Assembly (NCBI GenBank): GCA_964623915.1 | Contig: CAZUVQ010000028.1 | Span: forward strand, 1 to 18,304 | Direction of reading: 5' to 3' | From: CAZUVQ01 sp964623915 | Lineage (GTDB): Bacteria > Bacillota > Clostridia > UMGS1883 > UMGS1540 | Length of the DNA: 18,304 nt | Shown here: positions 14,987 through 18,304 of the stretch, piece by piece | Position numbering within the stretch: the stretch's first letter is position 1 | Layout of the letters: each line of letters opens with the position of its first letter | The notes under the pieces: model-generated | Seen by the model: the letters and a program-made list of their open reading frames with translations, nothing else | Told to the model about the DNA's origin: nothing | Databases searched by the model: none | Translations under genes and position numbers: made by a program

Positions 14987-15535
14987 TCATTCTTTTGGTA
15001 ATTCATAAAAGGCTCTTGCACCGCCAATAAATTTGGGGCGTGTTTTAGCATATGTCACATGTGCTTCACCTATTTTATCAATTGACAAACGAAGCGGAAC
15101 TGCAACATGGCGCAGATGCATTCCTATCAATGTATCTCCTATATCCATTCCTGCGTGTGCCTTCACAAACTCAACCATACAAGGGTCATCAAAAAGACGG
15201 TATGCGGCGGTACCTGCACTTCCACCCGCCTTCGGTTGTGGAATAACGGAAACAATTTCAAGGTTATACTTCTCTGCTGCTTCACGTTCGATTACGACAG
15301 CTCGGTTCAAATGCTCACAACAGCCAACGGCAAGATAAACGCCCCTGGTCTTTGTGGCGGCTAAAATCCCTGCTATAACCTCTTCTCCTACCTCAAATAC
15401 GGACCCACGACCTATTTTTTCTCCGCAAATCTCGCTTGTACTGCAGCCGAGAACAACAATTTGTCCGCTTATTGTGCCTGACACATCCAAAAGCTCGTTC
15501 ATTGCGTCAAACGATTTATCTTTTATATCCTTCAT
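14987..15535 (-). CDS. ywlG: UPF0340 family protein (YwlG-like)
   Basis: The 182-residue protein belongs to the TIGR01440/UPF0340 family (B. subtilis YwlG, about 180 residues), whose function is unknown to me. Recognisable blocks are VVLGCSTSEICGEKIG (residues 27-42), AVGCCEHLNRAVVIERE, VSVIPQPKAGGSAGTAAY, and IGMHLRHVAVPLRL. ATG 15535 is chosen over ATG 15550 because GAGG lies 9 bases before the former, while nothing resembling a ribosome-binding site precedes the latter. It has its own promoter at 15597-15625 overlapping the end of sipL, and its 3' end meets nth head-on. In B. subtilis ywlG is beside glyA, so the neighbourhood is partly conserved. Confidence 0.9.
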   Translation of the reverse strand: MKDIKDKSFDAMNELLDVSGTISGQIVVLGCSTSEICGEKIGRGSVFEVGEEVIAGILAATKTRGVYLAVGCCEHLNRAVVIEREAAEKYNLEIVSVIPQPKAGGSAGTAAYRLFDDPCMVEFVKAHAGMDIGDTLIGMHLRHVAVPLRLSIDKIGEAHVTYAKTRPKFIGGARAFYELPKE

Positions 15536-15596
15536 CTTATTTTTCCTCATTTCTATAAATATAAAGTGTCAAAACTTCAACAATTGTGTTTTTTTA

Positions 15597-15625
15597 ATAT
15601 TACCACTTCAGTTTATATATGTCAA
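15597..15625 (-). promoter_or_regulatory. Sigma-A promoter for ywlG
   Basis: On the minus strand a perfect TTGACA (15620-15625) and TAATAT (15597-15602) are 17 bases apart. The -35 box contains the TGA stop codon of sipL (15622-15624). Predicted leader is about 55 bases. Confidence 0.7.
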
Positions 15626-17157
15626 GGTATCAATAGCTTCATTCCCGGTCTTATTACTGTATTTGAATCTATTTTATTTACATTTGAAATTTTTTCTGTC
15701 GTTGTGCGATATCTCTTGGCAATATTATATAGAGTATCCCCTTCCGATACAAAATATATTACGATAGGCGCTCTTTCGGGCAACTCTGAATCAACAGCCT
15801 CCACTGATTCTATTACATCAATATTCTCAGTGCTTATAAATTTAATAACTGCTGAAAGGTTTGCACGAATATCTATTTCTGACTCGGAGGTTATTGTAAA
15901 GCTCAGCGAATCCACGCGAATACTGTAATCTGTTGCGGCATTTATATCATTGCCTGCATCAACAGCATACATAAAAGGGATTTCACCCTTGAAACTGTAC
16001 AGCGGTAATTCTTCATTCCCTGTCATATAAAGGATATAGACATCAAGAATCCCCTCAAGGTTTGCCATACCATTTTCAAAGGAGATGTTTTCTATATATG
16101 GTTTTCCGAAAACACGGTAAACCTCTGAAATTTCGGGGCTTGTTTCAGGCACACCAACGCTACCACGAACAGTAATCTGCGGCCTTGCAACAGATGATAT
16201 TTTCTCTAATTTGCACGGGCTTTTTTTAAGGCGCGTTTCACAATCTGTTCTGTAGCAGTCGGATAAAACAGGTATGATTTCAGTTCCGGCAACCGATAAA
16301 TCCGTTTCAACCGAAAGCTCAATACCCAATATACCCGCTCCGTTTTCGTCGTTGTCCGCTTCATAGTAAACCGATGTCACTTTAAAATCAATCGTCGGGT
16401 CCATGTCCTCTGAAACAGAAGGCATGTCAAGTATCTCCGTAAAAGGAATTTCATGCTCTGTGTGCTCAAGGCTTGCATCTCGCCTGCTTATGTATAAACA
16501 CGAAATCAATGCTGTGCCCTTGATAACGGCTTTGCCGGAAATAAGCTTGACTGTATTTTCGCCAACCTCCGCATCAAGCTTCACCACTTCAAGAATAGGC
16601 GGCTTGCCCACAGGCAGCTGCAGCTTGTCGGAAATGGTTATAACATAACTACCGTCTGCAATTTCTCTGTATATTTCCCTTTCACTTTCCTGCATTTGGG
16701 CGCCTTCGACCTCTGAAATAAACTCCATGTTATTTCTTCTTGTGACGGTGACCTCAGTGGAAATTGTTGCCCGCACAGTAAGTTTTCTGCTGTTTAGCAA
16801 AGAAAAATCAAGGTTAATTACATCTGACGATGCCCTAACTGAGCTGTCCTCAGCAATTCCCTTCACTTCGCATACATCTGAAAAGGGAGTTTTGACAGTG
16901 ATGCTTTTTACGGGCAAATCACTCATGGTAGAATCCGGAACATACAAAAGAGTGATTTCCGCCTCACCCTTTAGTAAGACCTTATCGGCTCCCTTTTCTT
17001 TCTCCGTTATTCTTGCTCTGCCGTCAATCTGAAGTACTTTTAATATGTCGGGACAGCTTTCGGGTAATATAATATCTGTTTCCGCCATAACTTCTGAATT
17101 ACAGGTTCCGACAGTCTCGTTGACGGTAATTTCCGTCTTTTTTGTTTCTATATTCAT
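15622..17157 (-). CDS. sipL: Spore coat morphogenetic protein SipL-like (DUF3794 repeats plus LysM)
   Basis: SipL is a clostridial mother-cell protein that binds SpoIVA and is required for spore coat assembly (known from Clostridioides difficile). The 511-residue product has the expected layout: DUF3794/SPOCS-type beta-rich repeats filling most of the protein (for example NETVGTCNSEVMAETDIILP at residues 13-32, LQIDGRARITEKE, then similar units in the middle and C-terminal half), and a C-terminal LysM domain at about 465-511 (VSEGDTLYNIAKRYRTT, VIRPGMKLLIP). There is no signal peptide or membrane helix, consistent with a forespore-surface protein assembled from the mother-cell cytoplasm. ATG 17157 is chosen because GGAGG lies 7 bases upstream; a longer frame to 17229 lacks such a site. 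A SigE-like promoter precedes it. It implies the organism sporulates. Confidence 0.9.
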   Translation of the reverse strand: MNIETKKTEITVNETVGTCNSEVMAETDIILPESCPDILKVLQIDGRARITEKEKGADKVLLKGEAEITLLYVPDSTMSDLPVKSITVKTPFSDVCEVKGIAEDSSVRASSDVINLDFSLLNSRKLTVRATISTEVTVTRRNNMEFISEVEGAQMQESEREIYREIADGSYVITISDKLQLPVGKPPILEVVKLDAEVGENTVKLISGKAVIKGTALISCLYISRRDASLEHTEHEIPFTEILDMPSVSEDMDPTIDFKVTSVYYEADNDENGAGILGIELSVETDLSVAGTEIIPVLSDCYRTDCETRLKKSPCKLEKISSVARPQITVRGSVGVPETSPEISEVYRVFGKPYIENISFENGMANLEGILDVYILYMTGNEELPLYSFKGEIPFMYAVDAGNDINAATDYSIRVDSLSFTITSESEIDIRANLSAVIKFISTENIDVIESVEAVDSELPERAPIVIYFVSEGDTLYNIAKRYRTTTEKISNVNKIDSNTVIRPGMKLLIP

Positions 17158-17185
17158 AAACACTCCTCCAAACAGATTTCTATAA

Positions 17186-17215
17186 AATATATATGACAAG
17201 CCCCCATATGATATT
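17186..17215 (-). promoter_or_regulatory. SigE-like (mother-cell sporulation) promoter for sipL
   Basis: On the minus strand AATATC (17210-17215) and CATATATATT (17186-17195) are separated by 14 bases, resembling the SigE pattern (ATATT, about 14 bases, CATACAAT). No good sigma-A promoter is visible upstream of sipL. The match is partial and the DNA is AT-rich, so confidence is moderate; sipL is known to depend on early mother-cell expression in other Clostridia. Confidence 0.45.
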
Positions 17216-17281
17216 ACAAATATTTTCATTATCCAGTATATATCACATCACTATTAAATATATTGTAATGAGGTGGTAAGT

Positions 17282-17707
17282 ATGAAACGATATGTAATAA
17301 TTTTGGGCATTGCCGCTATTTTAATAGCTATTACGCCGTTAATTCAGCAAATAAAAACAGTATCTGCAGGGAATGAATCGGAAATTGTAAAATGCATTAC
17401 ACAGTATGGCTGGGAAACTGACGGTGTTTTAATTGACAGCGCCGTATTTAAAATACCCAACCCCTTGAGTGATGTTTATGAAAAATATAATGAAATCCAG
17501 ATTAAGCAAGGTTTTGACCTTTCGAGATTTAGGGGCAAAACAGTAAAACGGTACACATATAAAATATTAAATCATATAAATTCATGCAAAGGGGAGGTTT
17601 TGTGCAATATCTTGGTTTATAATGACAAAATGATAGCCGCTGACATAATGACAACGGCCATAGATGGCTTTATGCACGGCATAAATGAAACCAAGTACAT
17701 TAAGTAG
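17282..17707 (+). CDS. DUF4830-type protein with N-terminal membrane anchor
   Basis: The 141-residue protein has an N-terminal hydrophobic segment (residues about 4-22, VIILGIAAILIAITPLI) followed by an extracytoplasmic domain that fits DUF4830: ITQYGWETDG (39-48), IPNPLSDVYEKYNEIQIKQG (58-77), GFDLSRFRGKTVKRYTYKI (77-95), NILVYNDKMIAADIMT (109-124) and the hallmark AIDGFMHGIN (126-135). The function of this family is unknown. ATG 17282 is chosen because AGGTGG lies 5 bases upstream; GTG 17273 would overlap that site. It is divergent from sipL, sharing a 124-base AT-rich region in which I cannot assign its own promoter with confidence. Its stop overlaps the convergent DUF4430 gene by 8 bases. 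Confidence 0.8.
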   Translation: MKRYVIILGIAAILIAITPLIQQIKTVSAGNESEIVKCITQYGWETDGVLIDSAVFKIPNPLSDVYEKYNEIQIKQGFDLSRFRGKTVKRYTYKILNHINSCKGEVLCNILVYNDKMIAADIMTTAIDGFMHGINETKYIK

Positions 17708-18304
17708 ATTTTTGTTCCTGAAAATCAGTACAATACTCCCACCTTAATTCATCACCGGCACTAAGCTTATACCTTCCGCAGCCTTTGTTTATCTTCTCAC
17801 CGTTTACCATGTAGCACCATCCGCTCATGGCACCATGTTCCTTTTCATAAAGGCCTCCGATTCCTTTAATGTAAGCGGTTGATTTGCCCCCGCTGTATTC
17901 AACGGTGTATTCTGTGCCTTCTGTTGCAATTAACGTGGCATCAAGCGCTGTCATATCTTCTTTATACTCAATGCTTTTTTCAAAGATAAACTCATCAAGC
18001 CCGATAATTTTAACGCTTACCGTTTTTGTTACGGGATTTTGAGCCGCCGATGCGGCAGTCACTTGTTCATCTGAAGCCGCTACTGTGTCAGGGGTATTCA
18101 CAACAGTACTTTTTTCGGTTTGTGATTTTGTTTCTTCGACTTTTGCTTCAACACTGTCAGAAGTGCTGTCCACCGAGGCAGAAGCTACGGGTTTTTCTTC
18201 TATTTCTGAGCTTTGCTGCTCAATTTGTGCTACTTTTTCTGACACTTCGCTTTCTAAAGCGGATTTTTTTTCATATACACTCACTTTAGCGCAAGCCGTA
18301 AATA
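17700..18304 (-). CDS. DUF4430 lipoprotein (partial, start off the right edge)
   Basis: The frame stays open to the right edge, so the start is outside the window. The visible residues begin FTACAKVSVYEKK; TAC with a preceding hydrophobic residue fits the end of a lipobox, which would make Cys at 18291-18293 the lipidated first residue of a 197-residue mature protein. An apparent GTG start at 18284 would miss this Cys and is probably not real. Next comes a low-complexity linker rich in Glu, Ser, Lys and Val, of about 85 residues. The C-terminal part is a DUF4430-like domain: VSVKIIGLDEFIFEKSIEYK, then GAMSGWCYMVNGEKINKGCG and LSAGDELRWEYCTD. DUF4430 is related to the transcobalamin C-terminal fold and occurs in surface proteins; the ligand here is unknown. 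Nothing in the window tells whether a transporter gene adjoins it. Confidence 0.8.
   Translation of the reverse strand, partial: FTACAKVSVYEKKSALESEVSEKVAQIEQQSSEIEEKPVASASVDSTSDSVEAKVEETKSQTEKSTVVNTPDTVAASDEQVTAASAAQNPVTKTVSVKIIGLDEFIFEKSIEYKEDMTALDATLIATEGTEYTVEYSGGKSTAYIKGIGGLYEKEHGAMSGWCYMVNGEKINKGCGRYKLSAGDELRWEYCTDFQEQKST

Noticed and set aside
15571..15595. Possible terminator hairpin between sipL and ywlG (AAAAC / GTTTT with inner CAA / TTG)
   Set aside because: Only 8 weak pairs with an internal loop and a 3-base hairpin loop; no U-tract in the minus-strand direction.
1..18304. CRISPR arrays, insertion sequences, prophage genes, tRNA or rRNA genes
   Set aside because: No regularly spaced repeats, transposase or integrase motifs, or RNA gene signatures were seen on either strand.

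Overview
The window comes from a low-GC, anaerobic, spore-forming Firmicute of the class Clostridia; the exact family cannot be read from this sequence alone. Supporting signs are AT-rich intergenic DNA with near-consensus sigma-A promoters (17-base spacers), strong Shine-Dalgarno sites with several TTG starts, a SipL-type spore coat morphogenesis gene, DUF3794/LysM, DUF4830 and DUF4430 proteins, a secreted copper-amine-oxidase-N-type stalk protein, and a sensory-type [FeFe]-hydrogenase gene cluster. No tRNA, rRNA, CRISPR array, insertion sequence, prophage or riboswitch was seen. The window reads as ordinary chromosome with one unusual signalling cluster.

Layout from left to right. (1) 1-1822, minus: tex, running off the left edge. 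(2) 1934-4752, plus: a sigma-A promoter, uxaC (glucuronate isomerase) and a co-directional secreted protein of unknown function, closed by a terminator at 4771-4805 shared with the convergent gal genes. (3) 4811-6975, minus: galT-galK from a consensus promoter. (4) 7041-7792: a small two-helix membrane protein (minus) and a small DUF6514-like protein (plus), divergent, each with its own promoter. (5) 14237 down to 7948, minus: one long run glyA - rarA - DRTGG protein - SpoIIAB/RsbW-like ATPase - HydS-like [FeFe]-hydrogenase - DRTGG protein - PHP phosphoesterase - GHKL ATPase. Gaps are at most 37 bases, four junctions overlap, and I see no terminator inside. (6) 14338-15535: nth (plus), divergent from glyA with physically overlapping promoters, then convergent ywlG (minus). 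(7) 15622-18304: sipL (minus) with a SigE-like promoter, a divergent DUF4830 protein (plus), and a DUF4430 lipoprotein (minus) cut by the right edge.

How the genes work together. uxaC supports uronate catabolism, and galT-galK carry out the Leloir pathway. The six genes at 7948-11687 look like a self-contained redox or H2-sensing pathway. The hydrogenase keeps all four H-cluster cysteines but has Ala where catalytic enzymes have the proton-relay Cys. It is accompanied by two ATPase modules, two DRTGG modules and a metal phosphoesterase. No catalytic HydABC genes follow, and the run ends in a hairpin, so here the module is separated from the hydrogenase it often accompanies. Its linkage to glyA and rarA is the other oddity.
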